From: CAVSCD01 sp963726335
GTDB lineage: Bacteria > Acidobacteriota > Aminicenantia > Aminicenantales > UBA8522
DNA: 64,000 nucleotides
Direction: 5' to 3'
Assembly: GCA_963726335.1 (NCBI GenBank)
Contig: CAVSCD010000012.1
Coordinates: 620,001 to 684,000, forward strand
In this document: positions 37,849 to 46,908 of the stretch, piece after piece
Position numbering within the stretch: the stretch's first letter is position 1
Layout: the number at the start of each line of letters is the position of its first letter
Program-made: the position numbers and the translations under genes
The notes under the pieces: model-generated
Told to the model about the DNA's origin: nothing
The model's database searches: none
The model's input: the letters and a program-made list of their open reading frames with translations, nothing else

Positions 37849-38793
37849 ATGGATGTTCTGAAGCTCATCGACCGCTGGCGGTATCCGGTTCCGCTCGTCT
37901 ACAGCGACGACTACTGGATGCCGAATGTCGGCCGGCACGTCTTTCCCGTCAAGAAATACCGCGCCCTCTACGAGCGCCTGCTTCTCCTCGGCGCCAGGAA
38001 AGATCAGGTCGCCACTCCCGGGCCCGCGGCCGACGAGGACATCCTGCTCGTTCATACGCCCCGGTACGTTAAGCGGCTCAAGACGGGAACCCTGTCGAGC
38101 GCCGAGATCGCGATGCTCGAGCTGCCGTTTTCGCCGGACCTTGTCCGGTTCGCCTGGGTGAGCGTGGGCGGGACGATCCTCACCGCCAAGCTCGCGCTGG
38201 AGAAGGGGACGGCCGTGCATCTGGGCGGCGGGTTCCACCACGCTTTCCATGACCACGGCGAGGGCTTTTGCATGCTCAACGACGTCGCCGTCGCCGTCGA
38301 GAAGCTGATCAAAGAGGGCGCCTGCCGCCGGGCGATGGTGGTCGACTGCGACCTTCACCAGGGGAACGGGACGGCCCATATCCTCCACGGCAAAGACTAT
38401 GTTTTGACGTTCAGCATCCACCAAATGGACATTTACCCGGCTGTGAAAACGGAGAGCTCGGTCGATATCGGACTCTGGTCGGGAGCCACCGACCTGGAGT
38501 ACCTGGCTTCGCTCCGGGGATGCATACCGAGGCTGTACGATGAGTTCGCGCCCGAGCTGGTGATCTATCTGGCCGGCGCCGACCCCTACGAACACGACCA
38601 GCTGGGCGGTCTCTGCCTCACCAAGAAGGGCTTGCGGGAGCGGGACGTGCTGGTCATCGGCGAAGCCCGGCGGCGCCGCATCGCCGTGGCGATCGTGCTG
38701 GGCGGCGGCTACGCCGCCGAGTTCGAGGACACGGTCACGATCCACCTCAACACCGTCCGCGTCGCGCAGCGGGTCCAGCGGCGGTTTCCCTAG
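37849..38793 (+). CDS. Histone deacetylase-family (acetoin utilisation/acetylpolyamine amidohydrolase-like) protein
   Basis: A 314-residue arginase/deacetylase-fold enzyme with the zinc-site motifs intact: HLGGGFHHAFHDHGEG near 124, VVDCDLHQGNGTA near 165 and LAGADPYEHDQLGG near 240. Bacterial members deacetylate acetylpolyamines, lysine or small amides; the substrate here is unknown. A probable promoter, TTTACG (37801-37806) with TATGAA (37824-37829), lies just upstream and diverges from the proline dehydrogenase promoter. Confidence 0.88.
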   Translation: MDVLKLIDRWRYPVPLVYSDDYWMPNVGRHVFPVKKYRALYERLLLLGARKDQVATPGPAADEDILLVHTPRYVKRLKTGTLSSAEIAMLELPFSPDLVRFAWVSVGGTILTAKLALEKGTAVHLGGGFHHAFHDHGEGFCMLNDVAVAVEKLIKEGACRRAMVVDCDLHQGNGTAHILHGKDYVLTFSIHQMDIYPAVKTESSVDIGLWSGATDLEYLASLRGCIPRLYDEFAPELVIYLAGADPYEHDQLGGLCLTKKGLRERDVLVIGEARRRRIAVAIVLGGGYAAEFEDTVTIHLNTVRVAQRVQRRFP

Positions 38794-38794
38794 C

Positions 38795-39180
38795 GGTGCG
38801 TCCGGAATAACCTGGCTTCTAAAAAAAGCCAAGAAGACGCACCGCCGCGGGGGAGTTTGAGGGGGACGGCGTCGTTCCCCCAGGGGGTCAGCGGAGTGAA
38901 ATGAATCGCCGAGGGGGGAGCTTGACTCCCCCCTGGAAGTGTCCCGTCTCGCTGAGGACTTTGGAAAGGAACTTACGAGACGGGAATGGTGCGTAAATAA
39001 CCTGGCTTTCTAAAAAAAGCAAGAAGACGCACCGCCGCGGGGGAGTTTGAGGGGGACGGCGTCGTTCCCCTCAGGGGGTCAGCGGAGTGAAACGAAGCGC
39101 CGAGGGGGGAGTTTGACTCCCCCCTGGAAGTGTCCCGTTTCTGCTGAGGACTTGGGAAAGGAATTTACGAGACGGGACAC
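38795..39180. repeat. Two tandem copies of a 193-bp highly structured repeat
   Basis: Copy 1 spans 38795-38987 and copy 2 38988-39180, about 90 percent identical by eye. Each holds several inverted repeats: GGTGCGTC with GACGCACC enclosing TGGCTT/AAGCCA; GGGGGGAG with CTCCCCCC; and CCCGTCTCG with CGAGACGGG in copy 1. The unit is rich in runs of five or six G. It lies between convergent genes, where it may terminate both transcripts or encode a structured RNA. No protein is apparent. Confidence 0.85.
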
Positions 39181-39196
39181 TGGCGGAGGCGGGACA

Positions 39197-39517
39197 CTAG
39201 TCCCGTGTTTCGGCTTCCAGCCACCCCAGGTATTCCGGAGAGCCCGAGGCAATGGGCAGGGAGATGAACTCCGGAACCTCATAGGGGTGGAGCTCCTTGA
39301 GGCGGGCCGCCAGGCGGTCGAGGACCGCCGCCTTGGTCTTGATGAATATCAGGCGCTCGCCGTCCTCGACGAGCTTCTTGTCCCACCAGTAGAAGGACGT
39401 CACGGCCGGGCCGACATTGACGCAGGCGGCCAGCCGCTCCTCGACGAGTGTCCGGGCGATGCGGCGGCCGAGCTCCTCATCGGGCACGGTCGTCAGGACG
39501 AGCCTGTACTCCGTCAT
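39197..39517 (-). CDS. cutA: Divalent-cation tolerance protein CutA
   Basis: A 106-residue ferredoxin-like trimeric protein with the family blocks LVEERLAACVNVGPAVTSFYWWDKK and HPYEVPEFISLPIASGSPEYLGWL. It is linked to copper tolerance in E. coli, although its general role is unclear. It is cytoplasmic and follows the M20 peptidase gene by 12 bases, so it is probably co-transcribed with it. Confidence 0.92.
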   Translation of the reverse strand: MTEYRLVLTTVPDEELGRRIARTLVEERLAACVNVGPAVTSFYWWDKKLVEDGERLIFIKTKAAVLDRLAARLKELHPYEVPEFISLPIASGSPEYLGWLEAETRD

Positions 39518-39529
39518 CGTTCAGCCCGG

Positions 39530-40759
39530 CTATTCCTGGAGAAAGACGTGAGCGAAGACCTTGGCGTCGCCCACCAGGTTGTCGATGTGACAGTATTCGT
39601 TGGGTTGGTGCGCCGTTTCGTCGATCTTCGACCAGACGGCGGCCTCGTATCCGGCCCGGCGGAATACCGCGGCCACCGTTCCTCCGCCGATCCCCCGCGC
39701 CTTGGCCTGGGCACCGTAGACGTCCTTGACGGCCCGGCGGATGGCCGTGACGACGGGAGCCCTCGCCGAAGTCGGCGGCGCCGCCGGCGCTCTCTGCTGC
39801 ACCTCGAAAGTGATCGTCACCCCGAACCTCTTTTCCACTTTCCTGGCGAGCTTCTGGATCCGGGCCTCCACCGCCTCGAGGGTATACTTCGGGAGAAGCC
39901 GGGTGTCCAGGTAGAAGACATCCTCGCCGGGGATGGTGTTGATGTTCGGGACGTTGGCCTCTTTTTTCGTCGGCTCGAAAGTCGAGATCGCCGGTTCGAA
40001 CAGGGGGTCCGGGTCCCCGAATGTGAGGTGGAGGCTGTCGAGCTCCGTGATGAGGAAGGATGCCGCCTTGAAGCTGTTGATGCCCTTCTCCGGGGTCGAG
40101 GCGTGCGCCTGCCGGCCGACCGTCTTGACCTTGAGCCAGAGGAGCCCTTTCTCGGCGACTTCGATCTGCGTTCCGTCCTCGTTGCCCGAGTCCGGCACGA
40201 TGATCAGGTCCTCCTTCCTGAAGGCTTGGGAGTGTTTGAGGACGTAGTCGATCCCCTTCAGGCTTCCCGTTTCCTCGTCCGCCACCAGGGCGATGCCGAT
40301 ATTGAAACTGGGGATGATCTTCTCCGCGCGGAGGGCTTTGACGGCGAACAGGGATGCGACCATATCCTGCTGGTTGTCCTCGACGCCGCGGCCGTAGATC
40401 TTGCCGGCTTCCACCCAGGCTTTGAAGGGGTCCCCGCGCCACTGGGCGAGCTCGCCCGGCGGCACGACGTCCATGTGGGTCATGACCCAGATCGTTCGCG
40501 AACTCCGATGTCCGTTAACGAAAGCGAGGATGTTGGGCCGGTAGCCTGCCGGCGCTTCCATGTCCGGGGCCTGGATGAGCTCGATGTCGTCGAAGGGAGT
40601 CTGCTTGAGAAAGTCGGTCAGGTACCGGGCCTTCTGGACCTCGCCTTCCCCGCCGCTCGACGGAGAGATCGAGGGCAAGGCGCAGAGCCTGATCTGCATA
40701 TTGACCATCTCATCCCTGAAGCTGTCGATCCTCTTGGCCAGGCGGGTGAACTTGTTCAT
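39530..40759 (-). CDS. M20 family metallo-peptidase/deacylase
   Basis: A 409-residue zinc hydrolase of the M20 family (ArgE/DapE/CPG2): WVMTHMDVVPPGE with the first ligand, RGVEDNQQDMVAS with the bridging Asp, the general base in ALVADEETGS, IVPDSGNED, and the C-terminal HQPNEYCH ligand. The lid dimerisation domain lies between about 200 and 310. It probably cleaves dipeptides or N-acyl amino acids in the cytosol. It leads a two-gene unit with cutA. Confidence 0.88.
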   Translation of the reverse strand: MNKFTRLAKRIDSFRDEMVNMQIRLCALPSISPSSGGEGEVQKARYLTDFLKQTPFDDIELIQAPDMEAPAGYRPNILAFVNGHRSSRTIWVMTHMDVVPPGELAQWRGDPFKAWVEAGKIYGRGVEDNQQDMVASLFAVKALRAEKIIPSFNIGIALVADEETGSLKGIDYVLKHSQAFRKEDLIIVPDSGNEDGTQIEVAEKGLLWLKVKTVGRQAHASTPEKGINSFKAASFLITELDSLHLTFGDPDPLFEPAISTFEPTKKEANVPNINTIPGEDVFYLDTRLLPKYTLEAVEARIQKLARKVEKRFGVTITFEVQQRAPAAPPTSARAPVVTAIRRAVKDVYGAQAKARGIGGGTVAAVFRRAGYEAAVWSKIDETAHQPNEYCHIDNLVGDAKVFAHVFLQE

Positions 40760-40779
40760 AGACGCCCTCTCTGAACGAT

Positions 40780-40808
40780 ATTATCTCACCGCGCACATCG
40801 TTACGCAA
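40780..40808 (-). promoter_or_regulatory. Promoter of the M20 peptidase-cutA unit
   Basis: On the minus strand, TTGCGT (40808-40803), 17 bases, GATAAT (40785-40780), followed by a 20-base leader to the ATG. It is back to back with the exopolysaccharide promoter. Confidence 0.55.
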
Positions 40809-40823
40809 GCCATCCTCCCCGTA

Positions 40824-40852
40824 TTGACATTTCGGAGTCGCGGACATAGATT
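40824..40852 (+). promoter_or_regulatory. Promoter of the first glycosyltransferase gene, probably leaderless
   Basis: TTGACA (40824-40829), a 17-base spacer, TAGATT (40847-40852). The ATG starts 10 bases after the -10 box start-end gap (9 intervening bases), and there is no Shine-Dalgarno sequence, so the transcript would begin at or within about three bases of the start codon. Confidence 0.65.
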
Positions 40853-40861
40853 AGCCGGTAC

Positions 40862-42013
40862 ATGCGGCTGGGATTCGACCTCCGTCCCTTTCTTCGCCGG
40901 GAGACCGGCGTCGGGATCTATCTCCGAAACCTCCTTACGGGGTTGGCCCTCCTGGACCGGGACAACGAATATTTCCTGTTCTCCGCCTCCTGGAAAGACC
41001 GCTTCCCGGCGAGCCGGGTCCCCCCCTTCGCCAAGGCCAGGCTGGTCGACCGGCGCATCCCTGTCCGGATGCTCAACCGCGCCTGGCAGCGATGGGGCTT
41101 CCCGTCCTTCGACCGTCTCGCCGGCGCGCGGCTGGACCTTGTCCATTCGGCCACACCGCTGGTCCTGCCGACGGCCGGGAAAAAGCTCATAACGGTGCAC
41201 GACCTCTTTTTCATGGACTTTCCCGCCAGCGCCGGAAAGGAGGCCGGCCAGGTTTTTTTCAAACACGCGACCGGCTCGATCGGGCGGAGCGACGGCATCA
41301 TCACCTTCTCGTCCTACACGCGCGACCAGCTCGTGACGCGGTTTGACGTTCGGCCGGAAAAAATCCGAGTCATCGCCCACGGGGTGGATCGCCGTTTCCT
41401 GGAGGATATCCCGGCCGCCGGGCTGGAGTCCTTCCGGGATGCCCACCGGCTGCCGGCGTCCTTCCTTCTCTTCGTGGGCGCGCAGGAACCCAGAAAAAAC
41501 CTGCCGCGCCTTATCGAGGCCTTGAAGATCGTCCATCTCCACGGCGACAGGATACCGCTCGTCCTGGCCGGCCCGCCGGGCGGAGACACGGAGACGATCC
41601 GCGCCATGGCCGCCCGGCTCGGCCTGGAACACTCCTTGATCATGACGGGCTATCTCCCGACCGACGACCTTCCCAAGCTCTATCGCCTGGCGACCGCACT
41701 GGTGTTCCCTTCTCTTTGCGAAGGGTTCGGCCTGCCCCTTGTCGAAGCCATGGCGGCCGGCCTGCCGGTCGCGGCGGCGAAGAACTCGGCCATCCCCGAG
41801 GTCGCGGGGGACGCGGCCGTCTATTTCCCGGCCGAAGATCCCGAGGTCATGGCTGGGAAGATCCGGCTCCTCCTGGAGGATGCCGGCCTCAGGGCGAAGC
41901 TCGCGGCCAGGGGAAGACAACGGTCCCTGGGCTTCACTTGGGAAAGAGCCGCCGCCGAGACCCTGGAATTCTATCGGGAGGCCGGGGGTTCCCGCGCCGA
42001 AAGGAAGCCGTGA
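40862..42013 (+). CDS. Glycosyltransferase family 4 (GT-B fold)
   Basis: A 383-residue GT4-type sugar transferase: RRETGVGIYLRNLL near the N-terminus, GAQEPRKNLPRLIEALK at the start of the donor domain, and FPSLCEGFGLPLVEAMAAG, the EX7E motif that binds the nucleotide sugar. It would add a sugar to a lipid-linked exopolysaccharide intermediate on the cytoplasmic side. It is the first gene of the exopolysaccharide cluster and its TGA overlaps the next ATG. Confidence 0.9.
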   Translation: MRLGFDLRPFLRRETGVGIYLRNLLTGLALLDRDNEYFLFSASWKDRFPASRVPPFAKARLVDRRIPVRMLNRAWQRWGFPSFDRLAGARLDLVHSATPLVLPTAGKKLITVHDLFFMDFPASAGKEAGQVFFKHATGSIGRSDGIITFSSYTRDQLVTRFDVRPEKIRVIAHGVDRRFLEDIPAAGLESFRDAHRLPASFLLFVGAQEPRKNLPRLIEALKIVHLHGDRIPLVLAGPPGGDTETIRAMAARLGLEHSLIMTGYLPTDDLPKLYRLATALVFPSLCEGFGLPLVEAMAAGLPVAAAKNSAIPEVAGDAAVYFPAEDPEVMAGKIRLLLEDAGLRAKLAARGRQRSLGFTWERAAAETLEFYREAGGSRAERKP

Positions 42014-43125
42014 TGAAAATCGCCGCGGACGGGTTCGAGCTCGGCCAGGGCGCCCGGGGCGTCGGCCGGGTCATCCTGAACTTCCTGCCCTTGCTGTCCG
42101 GTCTTTTGCCGGACGACGAGGTCCTGGCCTATACGAAGGCGGCGGCCGCCGGGTCCCGCCTTCCGGGCGTATCCGAGGTCGTTTTGCCCTGGCAGGGTGG
42201 GTATCTTGGCTGGCTCAACGGACCGTTGCGCCGCGCCCTCCGGACGGACAGGCCCGATATCTTCCTCGCCGCGAACTATCTGCTGCCGGTTTTCTTCTCG
42301 GGGACGGCGGTGCTCTTCGAGCACGACATCTCCGCGGTCACTCACCCCGAGTGGTATCCCCGCAGGTTCGCCATGAGCCGGAAGCTCCTGGTTCGCCGGA
42401 GCCTGTCCCGGGCGGCGGCCGTGGTCGTGCCTTCAGAGTTCACGCGGCGGGAGATACGGTCTTATTTCGATATCCCGGACGCGAAGATCAAGACCATCGG
42501 CTATGGCGTCGAGGAGTCCTTCCGTCCCCAGCCCCGGGAGCGCATCGACCGCTGGAAACAGGAAATGGGATGGTCCGGGAAAAGGCTGGTCGGATTCCTG
42601 GGGTCGATCTTCCGGCGGCGCCACGTTCCCGAGCTTGTCCGGGCGGTGGGCCGATTGCGGGGCGAGATGTCCGACCTGGTCGTTCATATCGTCGGGGAAA
42701 ACCTGGGCGGCCTGGACCGGGCCGAGCTCGACGAGATCCGGGCCCTGCCGTGGGTCAGGTGGGACACGGCGCTCCGTGAGGAGGACCTGGCCCTGTTCTA
42801 TTCTTCCCTGGATGTTTTCGCCTATCTTTCGGAATACGAGGGGTTCGGGTTCCCGCCCCTGGAAGCACTGGCCTGCGGCACGCCGGCCGTCGTTTTCAAT
42901 CGGACATCCTTGGGCGAAGTCTTCGGAGGCTTGGCCGTGATGGTCGATTCGATCGAAGAGGAGTCTATCGCGCAAGGGCTCCGATCCGCGCTGCTTGGCG
43001 GATCTTCCGGGCCTCCCGGCACCCGCGATTTCCCGGCGCTCAGGGAGAAATTCTCCTGGCCCAAGGCCGCGGCCGAGCTGGCCGCGCTGCTCTCCGGGCT
43101 CAGGACGGGAGCGAAGCCATCATGA
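42013..43125 (+). CDS. Glycosyltransferase family 4 (GT-B fold)
   Basis: A 370-residue GT4-type transferase starting MKIAADGFELGQGARGVGRV, with GFLGSIFRRRHVPELVRAVG and the donor-site motif LSEYEGFGFPPLEALACG. The start is fixed by the TGATG overlap with the preceding gene and not by the longer frame that runs back into it. It resembles the preceding gene in layout, so the pair may have arisen by duplication. Its donor and acceptor are unknown. Confidence 0.9.
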   Translation: MKIAADGFELGQGARGVGRVILNFLPLLSGLLPDDEVLAYTKAAAAGSRLPGVSEVVLPWQGGYLGWLNGPLRRALRTDRPDIFLAANYLLPVFFSGTAVLFEHDISAVTHPEWYPRRFAMSRKLLVRRSLSRAAAVVVPSEFTRREIRSYFDIPDAKIKTIGYGVEESFRPQPRERIDRWKQEMGWSGKRLVGFLGSIFRRRHVPELVRAVGRLRGEMSDLVVHIVGENLGGLDRAELDEIRALPWVRWDTALREEDLALFYSSLDVFAYLSEYEGFGFPPLEALACGTPAVVFNRTSLGEVFGGLAVMVDSIEEESIAQGLRSALLGGSSGPPGTRDFPALREKFSWPKAAAELAALLSGLRTGAKPS

Positions 43126-44006
43126 GCGGCGCCGCCGAGCTGTCTGTGATCCTCGTGAACTTTAACGACCGGTCCCACCTCGGTGCCTGCCTCGATTCCG
43201 TCCGGGCGGCCACGGCCGGGCTGTCCGCCGAGGTCATCCTGGTGGATAATCATTCGGACGACGGGAGCCCCGAATTCGTCCGGGCAGCCTTCCCTTGGGT
43301 CGGGCTGATCGTCAACGACCACAATCCGGGGTTCGCCAAAGCCAACAACGCCGCGATCAGGGTCTCGAGCGGCCGGCACATACTCTTCTTGAACACCGAC
43401 ACGGTCGTCCCGCCGGACGCGGTTGTCGAGCTCCTTGCCGGGCTCAAGCGCCGGCCGGAGGCCGGCGCCATCGGCCCCGCCCTAGTCCGCGAGAATTCGA
43501 CCTTCCAAGTTTCGTTCGGGAGGGACATCGGATTCTTCGCCGAGCTGCGGCAGAAACTCTTCCTCAACCCGTATTACAAAATCGTTCTGAAGCACTCCCG
43601 CGGGGTCCGGTCCGTCGGCTGGCTGAGCGGCGCGTGCCTGCTCGCCCGGCGCGACGCGGTCGGGGCCGCCGGTCTGTTCGACGAAGGCTTTTTCATCTAT
43701 TTCGAGGACATCGATCTCTGCCGGAGGATCGGGGACCTGGGATTCGAGCTCCTCTACGATCCGTCGGTCCGGGTGGTTCATTTCGGCGGCGCGACCACGG
43801 CCCCCCGAAGCCTGAAGAGCCGCCTCCATTACCGGGAGAGCCAGCTCTGTTACTATGAGAAGCATGGGCAGGGTCCGTCTGTCTTCCTGCTGAAGCTTTA
43901 CCTCCGGATCAGCCTGGCTCGGATGAAGCTCTTCCGGGTCCGAAGACGGCCGATGAGCGGGCGCTCCTCGGACAGCTCGAGGCCAGGATTTCGGGGCGGC
44001 CGGTAG
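43122..44006 (+). CDS. Glycosyltransferase family 2 (rhamnosyltransferase-like)
   Basis: A 294-residue GT-A-fold enzyme: LSVILVNFNDRSHLGACLDS, VDNHSDDGSPEF, FLNTDTVVPPDA for metal and nucleotide-sugar binding, and FDEGFFIYFEDIDLCRRIGD, all typical of the WbbL/rhamnosyltransferase branch. It lacks the long C-terminal helices of processive synthases, so it probably adds a single sugar. The ATG overlaps the TGA of the upstream gene (ATGA). Confidence 0.9.
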   Translation: MSGAAELSVILVNFNDRSHLGACLDSVRAATAGLSAEVILVDNHSDDGSPEFVRAAFPWVGLIVNDHNPGFAKANNAAIRVSSGRHILFLNTDTVVPPDAVVELLAGLKRRPEAGAIGPALVRENSTFQVSFGRDIGFFAELRQKLFLNPYYKIVLKHSRGVRSVGWLSGACLLARRDAVGAAGLFDEGFFIYFEDIDLCRRIGDLGFELLYDPSVRVVHFGGATTAPRSLKSRLHYRESQLCYYEKHGQGPSVFLLKLYLRISLARMKLFRVRRRPMSGRSSDSSRPGFRGGR

Positions 44007-44017
44007 GCGATAGGACC

Positions 44018-45166
44018 ATGGCCAAGATCAAGATCATCGAGATGATCGACAAGCCCGCGCTCGGCGGCGGGCAGACGGCCGTCCTGCTTCTGGCGCGGGG
44101 CCTCGACCCGGAGCTCTTTGAGGTCGCGGTTTCATCGGCCGGCCCCGGGCCGCTGGTTGACGAAGCCGGCCGGTCCGGATTGCGGCATATCCCGTTCACC
44201 CCCGTGAGCCGTCTCAGCCTTCGGCGGGCGGCGGCGATCGCCCGGATCCTGGACGCTGAAAAGGCCGACGTCCTCCACACCCACGGCGGTTATGCCGGGC
44301 TCTACGGGCGCCTGGCCGCCCGGCGGGCCCGGACGCCTGTCGTCGTTCACACGCTTCATGGCATCCATTACCTCCACTACCGGAATCCCGCGCTGCGTGC
44401 TTTTTCGATCTGGCAGGAACGCTTGCTTTCCCGGATGACCGATGCGCTCGTCCTTGTCTGCCAATCGGACTTGGCCCGGGCCAAGAAGACACCGTCTGGC
44501 GCCCCGGGACCGGCTGGTCACGATCCCCAACGGCTTGGACATCGGGCCGGGCGGAGATCCGCCGCCGGCGTCGGACATCGAACGAAAAATCGGTGCGGGG
44601 TCCGGGGGGCCTGTCGTCGGGACGGTGGCCCGGCTCCATCGCCAGAAGGGGATCGGCCATCTTCTCCGCGCCGCCCCCAAGATCTTCGCCGCGGTCCCCG
44701 GGGCGAGGATCGTCGTGGTGGGGGAGGGCCCGCTCGGAAGAGAGCTCAGGCGGCGGGCCGCCGCCCCCGGGCTCGAAGGCCGGTTCGTTTTCCTCGGAGA
44801 GAACGAAGACGCACGCCGCCTTATCTCGCTCTTTGACATCTTTGTCTTGCCGTCACTCTGGGAGGGGCTGCCGTTCGTCCTGGTCGAGGCGGCGGCCCTC
44901 GGCAAGCCGATCGTCGCCACGGCGGTCGACGGGGTACCCGAGATCATCGATATCGGCAAAACCGGCATCCTCGTGCCGCCGGGCGATGCCGAGGCTTTGG
45001 CGAACGCCGTGATATCCTTGCTCTCCGATAAGCCAAGGGCCGCCGCGATGGCCGCCGCCGCAAGGCGCTGATCCCGCCGCGTTTCCCCCTCCGCCGCACA
45101 ATTGAACAGCACCAGAGCCTCTATCTCAAGCTCTACCGCCAAAAAACCGGGCTGGAACCCTGGTAG
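44018..45166 (+). CDS. Glycosyltransferase family 4, two frameshifts
   Basis: The N-terminal acceptor domain begins IKIIEMIDKPALGGGQTAVLLL. Near 44490 there is one extra A (reading ARAKKTPSG in place of a continuation RHRLAPRDRLVTIPNG), and near 45062 one base is missing: the apparent stop after AAAARR disappears, and the corrected frame reads ALIPPRFPLRRTIEQHQSLY and KLYRQKTGLEPW before TAG at 45164-45166. The donor domain is complete (VGTVARLHRQKGIGHLL, LPSLWEGLPFVLVEAAALG). Corrected length is about 382 residues. Both indels leave flanking sequence intact, which suggests error rather than decay. Confidence 0.82.
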
Positions 45167-45175
45167 CCAGGGGAT

Positions 45176-45730
45176 CGAGAGAGGTGATGGGCGAAGCTAA
45201 ATGTAGGAAGCATCTCTTTCGTGTGATACGAAATGATCAGGGGAAGGGTGACACGGCGATAGTCCTGCCCGCCCGAAGAGATGGGGACCGCTGTCGCCAG
45301 AATAGAGAGAGGTGGTGGGCTACCAAATGCAGGAAGCATCTCTTTCGTGTGATACGAAATGGTCAGGGGAAGGGTGCCACGGCGATAGTCCCGGCCCGCC
45401 CGAAGCGATGGGGACCGCTCTCCCCTTGGAGTGCGCAAACTGTCGTTGACGGGTGAGGCGCGAGGACGCGGGCGGCGAGCAGGAGAGGGGCAGGAACGAC
45501 GAAGTCCTGTCCGCCCGAAGGACGGGACCGATCACGCTTTAGAGAGCTCAAACTGTCATTGACGGTCAGGCACGAAAACGGGCAGGGATGCATCGTGACG
45601 GGACGGAATTGATATGCAGCGCCGCTCCCTTGGAGTGCGCAAACTGTCGTTGACGGGTGAGGCAAGGACGGGCAGGGACGCGTCGTGACAGGACCCTATT
45701 GAGGGGCAGCATGATCACACGAAAAGAGAT
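45176..45730. repeat. Composite repeat array in a 623-base intergenic gap
   Basis: A unit of about 127 bp is present twice in tandem (from about 45176 and 45303), each containing GCATCTCTTTCGTGTGAT. Next come two good copies (45428-45459, 45632-45663) and one degenerate copy (about 45543-45571) of the 32-base motif beginning GGAGTGCGCAAACTGTCG. The array closes with ATCACACGAAAAGAGAT (45714-45730), the inverted partner of the first motif. It is related to the elements at 15.8 kb and 26.8 kb. No gene is visible inside. Confidence 0.8.
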
Positions 45731-45752
45731 GATTACCCCAATGCACGGCGGT

Positions 45753-45781
45753 TTGACAATTCGAGATCCCGTTTTTATAAT
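45753..45781 (+). promoter_or_regulatory. Perfect-consensus sigma-70 promoter, probably leaderless
   Basis: TTGACA (45753-45758), 17 bases, TATAAT (45776-45781), with only eight bases between the -10 box and the glycosyltransferase ATG. There is no room for a ribosome site. It directly follows the repeat array. Confidence 0.75.
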
Positions 45782-45789
45782 CATCCGCA

Positions 45790-46908
45790 ATGGAAAATAT
45801 CCGCGTCGCCTTGGTCCACGACTGGCTCACCGGGCAGCGGGGCGGCGAAAAGGTCCTCGAGGTCCTGGCGGAGATCTTCCCCGAGGCCCCGATTTATACG
45901 CTCTTCCATTTCCCGGGCAGCCAGTCGCCCGCGCTCGAAAGGCGGAAGATCCACACGAGCTTTCTCCAGCGGCTTCCCTGTCTGCGGAAAAAGTACCGGC
46001 TGTATCTGCCGCTTTTTCCCCTCGCCGCCGAGCTCTTCGACCTCGCGGCTTACGACCTCGTCATCAGCAGCTCGCACTGCGTGGCCAAGGGCATCATCCC
46101 CGGGCCGGATTCTCTCCACCTCAGCTATGTCCATTCGCCCGTCCGCTACGCCTGGAACCAGTATCACGCCTACTTTTCGCCCCGCGAGCTGTCGTTGCTC
46201 CGCCGGCTGGCCGTGCCGCCGGTTATTCACCGGCTGAGGATCTGGGATGTGGCGTCCTCGGCCCGGGTCGACCACTTTATCGCGAATTCGGCCAATGTTG
46301 CCCGAAGGATCCGGCGCTATTACCGCCGGGACGCCGAAGTCATCCCACCCCCCGCCGACACCGACTTCTTCACGCTTCCGGCGGCGCCGTCGGAGAGGAA
46401 ATATTTCCTGATCGTTTCGGCGCTCGTGCCGTATAAAAAGATCGGCCTGGCCGTCGAGGCCTTCAACAGGACGGGCGACCCGCTGAAGATCGTGGGGGAC
46501 GGCCCCGATTTTAGCCGGCTGGCCCGGCGGGCCCGGCCCAACATCGAGTTTCTCGGTCAAGTCCCCGCCGACAGGCTGAGGGACCTCTACCGGGGCGCGC
46601 TGGCCTATCTCCTGCCCGGCGAGGAAGATTTCGGAATCGCCGCGGTCGAAGCCCAGGCTTGCGGGGCGCCGGTCGTCGCCTACGGGCGCGGCGGCGCGCT
46701 CGAGAGCGTCGTCCCGGGCCGGACCGGCGTCTTTTTCGCCGACCCGTCGCCCGCCGGACTGCTGGGCGCCCTTGACAATTTCCGGGGCCTGAAATTTAAT
46801 AGTTCCGACCTCCGGTCGAACGCCATGCGCTTTTCCCGTTCACTTTTCCGGCACAGGCTCGCCGCCTGCTTCGAGGCCCGGTGGCGGGCGTTCAGGACGG
46901 GGCCGTGA
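45790..46908 (+). CDS. Glycosyltransferase family 4 (mannosyltransferase-like)
   Basis: A 372-residue GT-B protein: VALVHDWLTGQRGGEKVLEVL, the typical N-terminus of a GT4 mannosyl/galactosyl transferase, then SALVPYKKIGLAVEAF and the donor-site region LPGEEDFGIAAVEAQACGAPV. It probably extends the exopolysaccharide repeat unit. It is transcribed from its own strong promoter after the repeat array and overlaps the next gene by four bases. Confidence 0.9.
   Translation: MENIRVALVHDWLTGQRGGEKVLEVLAEIFPEAPIYTLFHFPGSQSPALERRKIHTSFLQRLPCLRKKYRLYLPLFPLAAELFDLAAYDLVISSSHCVAKGIIPGPDSLHLSYVHSPVRYAWNQYHAYFSPRELSLLRRLAVPPVIHRLRIWDVASSARVDHFIANSANVARRIRRYYRRDAEVIPPPADTDFFTLPAAPSERKYFLIVSALVPYKKIGLAVEAFNRTGDPLKIVGDGPDFSRLARRARPNIEFLGQVPADRLRDLYRGALAYLLPGEEDFGIAAVEAQACGAPVVAYGRGGALESVVPGRTGVFFADPSPAGLLGALDNFRGLKFNSSDLRSNAMRFSRSLFRHRLAACFEARWRAFRTGP

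Noticed and set aside
38850..38930. G-quadruplex
   Set aside because: G-runs are present, but loops are long and complementary C-runs make ordinary hairpins more likely.
38795..39180. CRISPR array
   Set aside because: Only two long 193-bp units, no short repeats with variable spacers and no cas genes.
45176..45730. CRISPR array or tRNA cluster
   Set aside because: Repeats are irregular in length and spacing, and no tRNA cloverleaf or spacers are visible.
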